The position numbers and the translations under genes were made by a program. A model generated the notes under the pieces. That model made no database searches, was not told the origin of the DNA, and saw only the letters and a list, made by a program, of their open reading frames with translations. This document shows, piece by piece, positions 41,708-50,688 of a DNA stretch of 64,000 nt. Source of the stretch: Spongiactinospora rosea. GTDB lineage: Bacteria; Actinomycetota; Actinomycetes; Streptosporangiales; Streptosporangiaceae. Numbering within the stretch: the stretch's first letter is position 1; each line of letters starts with the position of its first letter. The DNA lies in the NCBI RefSeq assembly GCF_003315795.1, contig NZ_QMEY01000014.1, forward strand, positions 158,501 through 222,500. Reading direction: 5' to 3'.

Positions 41708-43260
41708 GGAGCACCCCCGCACGCGCGGGGCCGACCCGCCGGTACCCGGGGCACACGCCTTGATCTCGGGAGCACCCCCGCACGCGCGGGGCCGACAGCT
41801 GAGCAGTGGCGATCACTCGCGACACCTGGGGAACACCCCCGCACGCGCGGGGCCGACCTCGTAGCATCCGGTCCCACGGGGGCGGGCGCGGGAACACCCC
41901 CGCACGCGCGGGGCCGACCGCATCACTCGGAGGGACGCACCATCAGTACGGGGAACACCCCCGCACGCGCGGGGCCGACGCGAGCGCGAGCAGCTTGCGG
42001 ATCAGCTCCAGCGGAACACCCCCGCACGCGCGGGGCCGACTGCGAGTCGGTCGGCTGCGCAGGCTCGGCAGGGGGAACACCCCCGCACGCGCGGGGCCGA
42101 CCACCTCACAGAGAGGCAAGTCCATGGATGCCGTGGAACACCCCCGCACGCGCGGGGCCGACACGGGTAGACCAGCCCGACAAGGAACCCCGCGAGGAAC
42201 ACCCCCGCACGCGCGGGGCCGACGGCGATCAGATCGAGTGCATCCTCCCACCGGAGGGAACACCCCCGCACGCGCGGGGCCGACAACACCTGTGGCTCAC
42301 TCACAGCGGGAGATCCCGGAACACCCTCGCACGCGCGGGGCCGACATCGCCCAGCGGTCCACGACCGGGTACGTCCGGGGAACACCCCCGCACGCGCGGG
42401 GCCGACTGGACGAGTCGGCCGCGGCTGCCGACCTTGAGGGGAACACCCCCGCACGCGCGGGGCCGACACTCCAGCAACACCGCCGCTACGAGCGGCAGAG
42501 GGAACACCCCCGCACGCGCGGGGCCGACGTGTGCCTCCTCTGCTCTGGCCTGTGCGAGAAGGGAACACCCCCGCACGCGCGGGGCCGACTCGACACCGTG
42601 GGACCGTTCGGCCAGCTTCGGGGGAACACCCCCGCACGCGCGGGGCCGACTTCACATGCTCCAGCCAGCGCGAGGATGTGGTCGGAACACCCCCGCACGC
42701 GCGGGGCCGACCCGCGCGGCATCAAGGTCACCCAGCAGCAGGTGGGAACACCCCCGCACGCGCGGGGCCGACGTGGACCGCTGGACCTCTTTCCCTCCGG
42801 GGCCCGGAACACCCCCGCACGCGCGGGGCCGACTGGCCCGCCCGGCAGCGTGAGGCCCTGGTGCCGGGAACACCCCCGCACGCGCGGGGCCGACGGCGGA
42901 CCGTGCTCGGCGCAGTGGTGAAACGAGGGAACACCCCCGCACGCGCGGGGCCGACTTCACATGCTCCAGCCAGCGCGAGGATGTGGTCGGAACACCCCCG
43001 CACGCGCGGGGCCGACCCGCGCGGCATCAAGGTCACCCAGCAGCAGGTGGGAACACCCCCGCACGCGCGGGGCCGACGTGGACCGCTGGACCTCTTTCCC
43101 TCCGGGGCCCGGAACACCCCCGCACGCGCGGGGCCGACTGGCCCGCCCGGCAGCGTGAGGCCCTGGTGCCGGGAACACCCCCGCACGCGCGGGGCCGACG
43201 GCGGACCGTGCTCGGCGCAGTGGTGAAACGAGGGAACACCCCCGCACGCGCGGGGCCGAC
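41708..43260 (-). CRISPR. CRISPR array 2: 26 repeats, 25 spacers (type I-E-like)
   Basis: 28-nt repeats on a strict 61-bp period from 41708 to 43260. Plus-strand repeats begin GGAACACC and end GCGCGGGGCCGAC. The first two have GGAGCACC and the eleventh (42318) has a C-to-T change, so the left is the old end. The right end meets the leader. Only 20 spacers are distinct because spacers 16-20 recur as 21-25. No cas genes are in the window. Confidence 0.98.
42651..43260. repeat. 305-bp tandem duplication inside CRISPR array 2
   Basis: 42651-42955 and 42956-43260 are identical by eye: five spacers (starting TTCACATGCTCCAGCC, CCGCGCGGCATC, GTGGACCGCTGG, TGGCCCGCCCGG, GGCGGACCGTGC) and five repeats. 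It is the leader-proximal end of the array. Confidence 0.95.
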
Positions 43261-43354
43261 ACTTGCTGACCTGCGATGCTATCGGGCGGAAGTGCCGATT
43301 TCATTCAGTTGCTTCGCCAGCGGGCTGGCCGACGGCTGCGTGGGCAGCATCTGT
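43261..43354 (-). promoter_or_regulatory. CRISPR array 2 leader
   Basis: Starts ACTTGCTGACCTGCGATG right after the last repeat and matches the array 1 leader through GGGCAGCATCTGT, after which the two diverge. On the minus strand it would carry the promoter for pre-crRNA and the integration signal. Confidence 0.8.
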
Positions 43355-43467
43355 AACCTCTGGTTGAAGGCCGGCGATTTAGACGCGTTCAACGATAATG
43401 CAGGTGGCTTGCGGGGCCCATTCGATTGGTGATCGGCTCCCGGACGGTGAGGAGATGGAAGAGAGCC

Positions 43468-46275
43468 CTAAACAGGGGTGCTTAGATCCTCTAGAAGGGT
43501 CTGAGTCTCAGGCGCAGGCGCGACGCCGAGGGTGTCGAGGCGGGTTTTGAGCTGGCGGGCGCGGAGGCGGGCTTCGTCGGTGCGGCCGAGGGGGTGGAGT
43601 AGGCGGATGGCGGATCGGGCGGCGGTTTCGGTGTCAGGGTCCAGGGTGCAGGCCTGATCGTAGGCTTCCAAAGCGCGTTCGTTGTCTCCGGTGTGCTCGT
43701 GCAGGGCGCCGAGTTGCAGGAGTGCTTTGACGGTGGCGATGGTGAGGGGCCAGCGGTGGTCTTGGTCGAGCCAGTCGTAGTGCAGGCCCTGCGCCAGTGG
43801 GCCGCGGCACAGGCCGGCGACGGTCTCCAGCGCGTGTGTCTTTGCTTCTTCGGTGGTGGCGGTGCGGGCGTCGGTGAGGGCGCGGTGCAGGGCCCAGAGG
43901 TCCACATCGACGCTTCCGGGGCCGATGCGGTAGGTGGTGCCGTGGCGTTCGATGAACGTGGCCGCCTTCCCGTCCATGCTGGCGGGGGTGCGCAGGGCGG
44001 CGCGGAGGTCTTTGAGGGCGGCGTGGAAGCGGTAGCCGGCGAGGGTCGGCTCCAGTTCCGGCCATAGGTGGTCGCAGATCTGTTCGCGGTTCAGACCGGC
44101 GGGGTGGACGGCGAGCAGGGTGAACAGTTCCAGGGCTTTGGCGCGGCCGGACAGGTCCACCGTGGTGCCGTTGACCTCGATGACGGGTGGTCCGACCAGG
44201 GCGAAGCGGACCAGCGGGCTGCCTGCGGCGGGCGGTGAGGGCGGAATGTCCGCAGGTTGCTCAGAGGAACTGCTCGGGGGTTGCTGGGGCAGGCCGTGGG
44301 CGGTGGCCAGGGTGTGCAGGGCCGCTTGCGCTGTGTCGTGCGGCAGGTGGAACACGGTGGCGTCACGAAGTTGTTCGGCGAGGTCGCCGGCGGCTTCGGT
44401 GACGGTGTGATCGGGGTTGATGGTACAGGTGGTGCCCGACGTCGAGTGCCCGGCGATGACGGCTCCGGCGCCGAAGGCGGCGGCCATGCCCATGAGAGTG
44501 TCCAGGTAGGGGTGGCCGTTGGGGCATGCGGCGACCAGCAGCAGGGCGGGCAGGGGTTCGCCGGGTTCGTTCTCGCGGAGTTGGCCGATGTCGTCGGTGT
44601 GGTGGTCGCGCAGGAGGCGGCGGCGGGTGACGAATTGTTCTTCCAGGTGGTCGATGGCCGCGTCCAGGGTGGCGACCAGGCGCAGGCCGGGCAGGTGGCC
44701 GGCCAGGGTGTGGATGGATGGGCCGAACCAGGCTTCGGCGTCGGGGGCGGGGAGGATGATGTCGGCGCGGTGGGGGTCGGCGTGGGCGAGCAGGGCGAGC
44801 ACGATGGCGCGCAGGCAGTCCTCGGCGCCGGGTCCGGTCAGGGCCAGGTTCAGCCCTGCAAGCGGGAGGGCGATGGTGGTCTGGTCGCGGGTGCCGAGGT
44901 CGAGCAGGGCGGGTGGGTCGGTGGTGAAGGCGGAGGTGACCAGGGTGTAGTCGTCCGTCGCGCCGGTGCCGGTGCCGGTCGTGTGATGGTGGTGGGCTCG
45001 TTGGAGGGCTTTGATGGCGGTTGGATGTGGTTCGGGGGTGGGCATGTGCGTCGGTTCGTCGATGCCGGGTGCGGTCAGTTCGCGGCGTCGGCATAGCCGG
45101 GTGGCGGCCAGGGCGACGGCCACGCCTGCGGCGAAGGAGAGCGCCATCATGCCGCCGCCGGGCAGGGTGACCACCTCGGGAGAAGGGGCCGCTACAAGCT
45201 TCTGTTCTGGGGCAGGTTCGGCGGCCGTCGTGGGCGAGCCAGTCTGCCGGTCGGCAGGCCGGGCGAGTGTCGGCTTGTCCTCCGTTGGCTGTGAAGAGAC
45301 AGCCGTTTCGCTGGGTGGCTGTGCAGGGGGCGGTGCGGGGGCGGGAGCTGACGGCATCGCGGAGGCGGCGTTTGCCGAGGGAGATGGTGGGCCGGAGCGG
45401 TGCTGCTCAGATTCGGGACCGCGGAGCTGGTGCTTGCGTTTGGGCAGGATCAGTCGCCAGCCGGGTTCCAGGACACCGGGGCGGGTCAGCCTCTCCCCGC
45501 CGGGCTGGGAGCGGTTCTTGTTCAGCCGGAAGATGTCTTTGTAGCGGTGGCCGGTGCCGAGGTGGTGTTCGGCGATGTCCCACAGGGTGTCGCCGGGGGC
45601 GACGGTGTGCGTGCGGGGACGGGCGGGCGGCGAGGTGCCTGGGGTGCTGGTGCCGGTGGCGTCGGCGGGCAGGTGCAGGGTCCAGCCAGGGTGGAGCCAG
45701 TCTCCACTGGTGAAGGTGTGCCCGTCGGGCATGGTGCGGCCGTGGTTCAGGGCGGCGATCTCCGGGTAGCGCATCGGGTCGCCGAGGTGCTGTTCGGCGA
45801 TGCTCCACAGGGTGTCCCGGGGCTGCACCAGGTAGGTCTTGTGCGCCTGTACCGGCTCGTCCGCTCCTTGTTGAGTGATCGGTGAGTGGGGCGATGCTTC
45901 GGGGGTGACCGTCGCTGCGGCGGCGGGCAGGCCGCGTGGTGCGGCGATCGGCGCGGTGGCGGTCACGGTGATGGCGGTGATCAGATACGCGGCCAGGCGC
46001 TGGAACGGCAGCAGTATCCGGCTGGGGCGATTCCGGATCACCCCTGCGACCTCGGCCAGGACCGCCCAGGTGAACAGCGCCCAGCAGGTCCACACCACGG
46101 CCAGCAGAAGCGCCTCGATCACCACGGGCTCGCCGGGGGTGGCCAGGTCATCGACCGTGGGCAGGTCGATCGGCCAGAAGAAGGTCAGCAGGACGGTGGG
46201 GATCCCGGCCAGGAACGCGGCCAGCGCGGTGGCTGCGGTGATCTTGGTAAGGATCGGGTGCTGCGGCCAGGTCAT
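43468..46275 (-). CDS. membrane-anchored LysM and BTAD-domain regulator
   Basis: 935 residues. Two or three transmembrane segments at 10-120 (AALAAFLAGIPTVLLTFFW, EALLLAVVWTCWALFTWAVL). Two LysM repeats at about 150-200 (YLVQPRDTLWSIAEQHLGDP) and 220-275 (HTVAPGDTLWDIAEHHLGTG), a Pro-rich linker and another membrane segment (MMALSFAAGVAVALAATRL). The C-terminus holds an OmpR-like winged helix with a BTAD domain (VGPPVIEVNGTTVDLSGRAK; DNERALEAYDQACTLDPDTE). It ends the Tad operon and overlaps the TadG-like gene. It may link cell-wall state to pilus gene control; mechanism is inference. Confidence 0.88.
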   Translation of the reverse strand: MTWPQHPILTKITAATALAAFLAGIPTVLLTFFWPIDLPTVDDLATPGEPVVIEALLLAVVWTCWALFTWAVLAEVAGVIRNRPSRILLPFQRLAAYLITAITVTATAPIAAPRGLPAAAATVTPEASPHSPITQQGADEPVQAHKTYLVQPRDTLWSIAEQHLGDPMRYPEIAALNHGRTMPDGHTFTSGDWLHPGWTLHLPADATGTSTPGTSPPARPRTHTVAPGDTLWDIAEHHLGTGHRYKDIFRLNKNRSQPGGERLTRPGVLEPGWRLILPKRKHQLRGPESEQHRSGPPSPSANAASAMPSAPAPAPPPAQPPSETAVSSQPTEDKPTLARPADRQTGSPTTAAEPAPEQKLVAAPSPEVVTLPGGGMMALSFAAGVAVALAATRLCRRRELTAPGIDEPTHMPTPEPHPTAIKALQRAHHHHTTGTGTGATDDYTLVTSAFTTDPPALLDLGTRDQTTIALPLAGLNLALTGPGAEDCLRAIVLALLAHADPHRADIILPAPDAEAWFGPSIHTLAGHLPGLRLVATLDAAIDHLEEQFVTRRRLLRDHHTDDIGQLRENEPGEPLPALLLVAACPNGHPYLDTLMGMAAAFGAGAVIAGHSTSGTTCTINPDHTVTEAAGDLAEQLRDATVFHLPHDTAQAALHTLATAHGLPQQPPSSSSEQPADIPPSPPAAGSPLVRFALVGPPVIEVNGTTVDLSGRAKALELFTLLAVHPAGLNREQICDHLWPELEPTLAGYRFHAALKDLRAALRTPASMDGKAATFIERHGTTYRIGPGSVDVDLWALHRALTDARTATTEEAKTHALETVAGLCRGPLAQGLHYDWLDQDHRWPLTIATVKALLQLGALHEHTGDNERALEAYDQACTLDPDTETAARSAIRLLHPLGRTDEARLRARQLKTRLDTLGVAPAPETQTLLEDLSTPV

Positions 46276-46688
46276 TGCGGTCGTCCTTGTTCGATGCCGT
46301 GGAACAGGTGCGCGGTGGCGGTGGCGCTGGCCGTGACCTGGTCGATGCCGATCAGCGACAGCAGACGGGTGGGCCGGGAGGTGGTGACGGTGACCTGGAC
46401 CGTCCGGCCACCGGCCAGGGCGACTTTGCCGGTGTGTCCGGCCGCGGACAGGTAGGCGCGGGCGGCCGAGACGGCTTGGGCAGGGCTGGTTTCGATGCGG
46501 CCACCGGTATAGGCGCTGGGGATGTTGACGTGTCCGGCTCCGGCGCGGGCGGCTTCTTCGGCGACCGCGTACGCGGTGCGGTAGGCCTGGAGTTTGGCGC
46601 CGCCGTCCACTACCAGCCCGGCGCAGACCAGCACCGCCAGCGCGATGACCGCGGCGAACGCGGTGACCGATCCCCGCTCGGCGTTCAT
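46272..46688 (-). CDS. TadE/TadG-like pseudopilin
   Basis: 138 residues. RGSVTAFAAVIALAVLVCAG at the N-terminus is a class III signal: short basic head, Gly, then a hydrophobic helix. The family's usual Glu at +5 is replaced (GSVTAF), which fits the TadG-like branch (Rv3658-type DUF). Overlaps both neighbours by ATGA. Surface or pilus assembly component. Confidence 0.8.
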   Translation of the reverse strand: MNAERGSVTAFAAVIALAVLVCAGLVVDGGAKLQAYRTAYAVAEEAARAGAGHVNIPSAYTGGRIETSPAQAVSAARAYLSAAGHTGKVALAGGRTVQVTVTTSRPTRLLSLIGIDQVTASATATAHLFHGIEQGRPQ

Positions 46689-47116
46689 CGGGTGTCTCCT
46701 CGGGCTCGGTAGGGGTCGATCGGGCTGGTGAACTCGCTGGTCAGGTGCTTGGTTCCGGGGAGTCCGGGCAGGGCGAGGTCGGCCAGGTCCACCCGGCAGG
46801 ACACCCGGGCGGCCACGGTGGCGGGTGCGCCGACCGGTGCGGAGAAGGCGGCGGTGTTCACGGTCACCGTCGGGGTGCAGGCCAGGCCCTCACGGGCCAG
46901 CGCGGCATGCGCGCTGGCCACGGCTCGGGTGCGGGCGGAGGCAGGGTCGCGGGCGAGGGACGCCTGCCGGGCCGCATCGCGTGCTGCGGCGTCGATCGCG
47001 CCGTGGGCGAGGGTGATCCGCCCGAACCCGATCACCGCCAGCACCAGGGCGGCCAGCGCGGGGGCGATGATCGCCGCTTCCAGCGCCATCGAGCCCCGCT
47101 GTGGCGGGGTGGTCAT
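46685..47116 (-). CDS. TadE-like pseudopilin
   Basis: 143 residues from the ATG at 47116 that overlaps the previous stop. PQRGSMALEAAIIAPALAAL shows the G|xxxxE prepilin site and hydrophobic helix. The Cys in EGLACTPTV and VSCRVD may form a disulfide outside the membrane. It is one of three such proteins in a row, as in other actinobacterial Tad loci. Confidence 0.85.
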   Translation of the reverse strand: MTTPPQRGSMALEAAIIAPALAALVLAVIGFGRITLAHGAIDAAARDAARQASLARDPASARTRAVASAHAALAREGLACTPTVTVNTAAFSAPVGAPATVAARVSCRVDLADLALPGLPGTKHLTSEFTSPIDPYRARGDTR

Positions 47117-47487
47117 GGGGTGGTCCATCGTTCCAGCGGGGCGCGGGCGACCTGCTCCACCCCCAGGTCGAGCAGCGGGATCAGGCTGATCGCCCGGCCG
47201 GTGACGATCACCTGCACGCTGCCGCTGGCGTGTTCGGCGCGGACCGATGGGGAGGTGAGGAAGTTGCCGCCGGTCTGCCGGAGGAAGTCGCGGGCCGCTG
47301 TCTGCCCGGTGGTGAGGTCGGCGCCGTGGGCGCGGCCGGCGCGCAGTCCTTCCTGGGCGGCTGCCAGCGCGATGGCGCGGGCGTGGAACCACATCGCGGC
47401 ATTGACCGCCAGCAGGATCAGCAGGAGCACCACGGGGTAGATCACCGTGGCCTCCAGGGTGGCCGATCCCCGTTCCCGCCGACTCAT
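47113..47487 (-). CDS. TadE-like pseudopilin
   Basis: 124 residues from the ATG at 47487. MSRRERGSATLEATVIYPVV is a textbook TadE start (G|SATLE) followed by LLLILLAVNAAMWFHARAIA. The open frame upstream is not coding. It overlaps the Flp-like gene and the next TadE-like gene by 4 bp each. Confidence 0.87.
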   Translation of the reverse strand: MSRRERGSATLEATVIYPVVLLLILLAVNAAMWFHARAIALAAAQEGLRAGRAHGADLTTGQTAARDFLRQTGGNFLTSPSVRAEHASGSVQVIVTGRAISLIPLLDLGVEQVARAPLERWTTP

Positions 47488-47687
47488 TTGATCTTGGCGA
47501 GGTGTTCGTTGACGACGCTGGTGAGCTTGGCTCCCACGGCGACGGCGAGCAGGAACACCACGGCGGCGATGACCACCCACTCCACTGTCGAGCCGCCGTG
47601 TTCGCGGCGTCGTCCGGCGGCCGATCGCAGGTCCTCCAGCCGTGCGACGGTCGCGGCGAGCAGGTATCTGTACATCATCATGAGCAC
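47484..47687 (-). CDS. Flp-type pilin-like small protein
   Basis: 67 residues with a 30-residue cytoplasmic head, then EHGGSTVEWVVIAAVVFLLA and VAVGAKLTSVVNEHLAKI. The G-G-STVE pattern with Glu at +5 is the prepilin site of Flp pilins. As the smallest hydrophobic member of the locus it is the best candidate for the major pilin. Confidence 0.82.
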   Translation of the reverse strand: MLMMMYRYLLAATVARLEDLRSAAGRRREHGGSTVEWVVIAAVVFLLAVAVGAKLTSVVNEHLAKIK

Positions 47688-47699
47688 CCTCCAGGTGGG

Positions 47700-48551
47700 T
47701 CAGCCGCCGGTCATCCGGGCGAAGGCGGGATAGCCGAGCAGGAGCAGGAAACCGATGACCGACAACGCCATCGGGACGGTCATGGTCTCGGTACGGGAGC
47801 GGGCCGAGGCGGTCGCGGCGGACAGCTCGGCCTCGCGCAGGGACTGGGCCTTGGCCATGAGGGTGCCGGTGATCCCCGCTCCCCGGGTCCCGGCGGCCTG
47901 GGCGATGGCGGCGACCTCGCCGAGCTGGGGGAGGTCGATCTCGGCGGACAGGCGGGTGAGTTCGTCCCATGCGCCGCCGGTGGTGCGGCGGGCCGGGTCC
48001 AGCGCATGAGCCAGCCGCCGGAACGTCCAGCCCTGCCCGGCCTTGGCCGCCGATTCCAAGGCGTCGGCCGGTCCGGCTCCGGCCGCGCGGGCGAGTGCGA
48101 CCAGATCGAGGTAGGCGATGATGGCCTGGCGGAACGCCGCCCGCGCCTCCATCACCTGGCCACGGAGGGCGGCGTCGGGGGCGAAGAACACCACGACGGC
48201 GAACGCCGCGCAGGCCCCCCAGGTGATGATCGGCGGGAGAGTGACGCCGAGCAGGGCGCACCAGGCCCACAGCACCGGCGGCCCGGCCACCCCAAGACCG
48301 ATCATCAGGCCCTTCTGGGCGAGGTAGTCCTCAGCGGTTTTGCCGATCAAGGCCAGGTCCAACTGCGGGGCGGTTACCGGCAGTTTTCCGGCCAGACGCA
48401 CCCGCCAATCGGCAGCCCTGGGACGGCTTGCGCCGGGCTGGAGGCGTTGCATCGCCGGGCCGAGCGCGGGCGCGGCCGGCAGCAGCGCCACGACAGCCAG
48501 CGCGATACCGAAGCCGATGAGCGCGCCGCAGGCCAGGACCAGCCCGATCAT
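47700..48551 (-). CDS. tadC: TadC-like type II secretion F-domain protein
   Basis: 283 residues. N-terminal helix (IGLVLACGALIGFGIALAVV), two central helices and a final one (VPMALSVIGFLLLLGYPAFA). The T2SSF signature is visible around LDLVALARAAGAGPADALES and IDLPQLGEVAAIAQAAGTRG. Forms the inner-membrane platform with TadB. Overlaps tadB by 4 bp. Confidence 0.88.
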   Translation of the reverse strand: MIGLVLACGALIGFGIALAVVALLPAAPALGPAMQRLQPGASRPRAADWRVRLAGKLPVTAPQLDLALIGKTAEDYLAQKGLMIGLGVAGPPVLWAWCALLGVTLPPIITWGACAAFAVVVFFAPDAALRGQVMEARAAFRQAIIAYLDLVALARAAGAGPADALESAAKAGQGWTFRRLAHALDPARRTTGGAWDELTRLSAEIDLPQLGEVAAIAQAAGTRGAGITGTLMAKAQSLREAELSAATASARSRTETMTVPMALSVIGFLLLLGYPAFARMTGG

Positions 48552-49390
48552 GACCGCTCCCCGCTGGATGGGTTAAGGAAGCGGTGGGTCTTCGGCGGCT
48601 GGGCCAGGCGGTGCAGCCAGGCGAACGCCCCCGCATACAAGCCGATCACCGCCGCCAGCACGAGCTGCCCGCCCAGCGTGCCGAATGGCGCGACATAGGC
48701 CCGGTTGGCCAGGGCGAAGGCGGTGTAGCCGAGCAGCGCGCCGATCACCCACCGGGCGGTGGTACGGTGCGTGGCCCGCTGCGCGTCGATGTCCCGCCGC
48801 GCGGCGACGTCCTTGGCCACGGTACGCGCCAGACTTTGCAGCACTTCGCGCAGGCCTTTGCCGCGGGCCCGGCACGCCAGGATCAACGCGGCGGCGATCA
48901 TGTCCCCGGCCGGGTCGTCCAGATCATCAGCGAACGCGCGCAGCGCCTGTTCGGTCGGGGTGCGGTAGGCCAGCCGCCGGGCCAGCGCCCGCACCTGTTC
49001 GGCGATCGGCGCGGGCGGGTTGTCCGCGCTGGAACGCAGCGCTTCTTCCAGGCCGGCGCTGCCGCCCAGGACATCGGCCAGATGCCGCGTCCAGGCTTCC
49101 AGGGCTTCCAGGCGCTCGATCCGCCGGGTCGTGGCGCGGTTGGTCAGCATCGGTGGCAGCGTGACCGCGCCCGCGGCGGCCCCGGCAGCGGCGACCGGCC
49201 AGCCGGTGGCCCACCACGTCACCCCACCGGCCGCCAGCGCGTACAGGACCGGCTTGGCCGAAATCGGCGGCAGCCGTCGTTGTTTCGGACGGGGTGGCCG
49301 TAGCGACGCGGGGCGCACCATGTTGGTGATGGCCAGCAGCGGCCCTGCGACCAGCGCCGCCCCGGCAAGGGCGGCCAGCAGCCCGGTCAC
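48548..49390 (-). CDS. tadB: TadB-like type II secretion F-domain protein
   Basis: 280 residues from the GTG overlapping the tadA stop. Hydrophobic N-terminus (VTGLLAALAGAALVAGPLLA), T2SSF domain with WTRHLADVLGGSAGLEEALR and DMIAAALILACRARGKGLRE, and two C-terminal helices. The partner of TadC in the membrane platform. Confidence 0.88.
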   Translation of the reverse strand: MTGLLAALAGAALVAGPLLAITNMVRPASLRPPRPKQRRLPPISAKPVLYALAAGGVTWWATGWPVAAAGAAAGAVTLPPMLTNRATTRRIERLEALEAWTRHLADVLGGSAGLEEALRSSADNPPAPIAEQVRALARRLAYRTPTEQALRAFADDLDDPAGDMIAAALILACRARGKGLREVLQSLARTVAKDVAARRDIDAQRATHRTTARWVIGALLGYTAFALANRAYVAPFGTLGGQLVLAAVIGLYAGAFAWLHRLAQPPKTHRFLNPSSGERS

Positions 49391-50688
49391 ACCAGCCCCC
49401 AGCCGGTGAACAACCCCGAATCGAACCCCGCCCGCACCAGCTCGTCCATGCATTGCGGAATCGTGTGCGACACCGCCCGGCCGTCCGGCCCCGGCACATA
49501 GACCCGGTTGACCGCCGGTTCCGCCCCGTCTCCCGGCGGCAGTACCTCGTGTACTTCGGCGACGTAGCGGTGGTTGATTGGGCCGTCGAGGTCGTGGCGC
49601 AGTTCGTGTCCCAGGTGGACCACGAAGTCCACCGCCATCCCGATGGTGCGAAACAGCGTCCTGGCAGGCAGGGCCAGCCCACCCGAGCCGGCCAGGATCA
49701 GCATCCGGGCGAACACCTGCCCAGCCGAGTCGGCGTGCATGGTGCAGATCGATCCGGCGCCGCCGGTGTTCATCGCCTCCAGCATCGGCACCAGCTCATC
49801 CCCGCGGACCTCCCCGACGATGATCCGCCGGGCGTTGAACCGCAACGCGTCCGCGATGAGCTGATGCATCGTGATCGCGCCCAGCCCTTCGCTGTTGCCC
49901 TCCCGGGCCTCCAGCGCCAGCACGTCCCGATGCCGCCCGGGCTGGTGGTGCAGGAACAGCTCGTACTCCTTCTCGATGGTGGCGATCCGCTCGTCGGGGT
50001 CGATCTCGGCGGCCAGCGCGCGGGCGAAGGTGGTCTTACCGTCGCCCATCCCGCCGGTGATCACGATGTCCTTACGGGCGCGGACCGCCGCGCCGAGGAA
50101 GGCGCGCAGGCCTTTGTCCAGGGTGCCGGTGGCCATCAGGTCATCCAGATCGGCGTGCAGCATGCCGTGCCGGCGGATCGACAGACACGGCCGCGGGGTG
50201 ACCCCCATCAGCGCGGCGATACGGGTCTGCTGCCCGGCCGACAGGTGCAGCCGGGGCCGGGCGATGGAGAACTCCCGCGCGGTCTGCCCCTGGTAGGCGG
50301 CCCACCGCCGCACGTCCTGAATCAGGTCCTCATCGGAGTCGGCGATCGGCGGCCCGGCCAGTTTGCTGCCGTCGCGGTAGGTGATCCACACCTGGTCGCA
50401 GCCGTTGACGTCGATGTTCTCCACCTGTGGGTCATCGATGAACGGCTGCAACCGGCCCAGCGCGAAGATCTCGTTGTAGGCGGCCTCGGCGAGCAACCGT
50501 TCCTCGGCCAGGGTGGGGGTGTCCCGCCCGGCCAGGGCGCGTCCGTCGGCGTAGGCGCGGACCAGATCGGTGATCGCCGCCCGGGCGTACTCCCGGATCG
50601 CCTCATCCCCGCTGACGTGGGCGTCATCGAGTGCCTGGGTGAGGCGCGGCAGCAACTCCCGCACCGCCTGCTGCACATCAAAGCTCAC
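49387..50688 (-). CDS. tadA: TadA/CpaF secretion ATPase
   Basis: 433 residues. An N-terminal helical part is followed by the VirB11-like domain ENIDVNGCDQVWITYRDG, Walker A GGMGDGKTT, the Asp box RIATIEKEYELFLHH, and Walker B/His box IIVGEVRGDELVPMLEAMNT, GSICTMHADSAG. It drives assembly of the pilus. Both ends overlap neighbours. Confidence 0.94.
   Translation of the reverse strand: MSFDVQQAVRELLPRLTQALDDAHVSGDEAIREYARAAITDLVRAYADGRALAGRDTPTLAEERLLAEAAYNEIFALGRLQPFIDDPQVENIDVNGCDQVWITYRDGSKLAGPPIADSDEDLIQDVRRWAAYQGQTAREFSIARPRLHLSAGQQTRIAALMGVTPRPCLSIRRHGMLHADLDDLMATGTLDKGLRAFLGAAVRARKDIVITGGMGDGKTTFARALAAEIDPDERIATIEKEYELFLHHQPGRHRDVLALEAREGNSEGLGAITMHQLIADALRFNARRIIVGEVRGDELVPMLEAMNTGGAGSICTMHADSAGQVFARMLILAGSGGLALPARTLFRTIGMAVDFVVHLGHELRHDLDGPINHRYVAEVHEVLPPGDGAEPAVNRVYVPGPDGRAVSHTIPQCMDELVRAGFDSGLFTGWGLV

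Noticed and set aside
41806..43226. Long ORFs on both strands through CRISPR array 2 with a repeated NTPARAGPT-like protein pattern
   Set aside because: The period of 61 bp shifts frame regularly and the sequence is repeat-spacer DNA. These are not genes.
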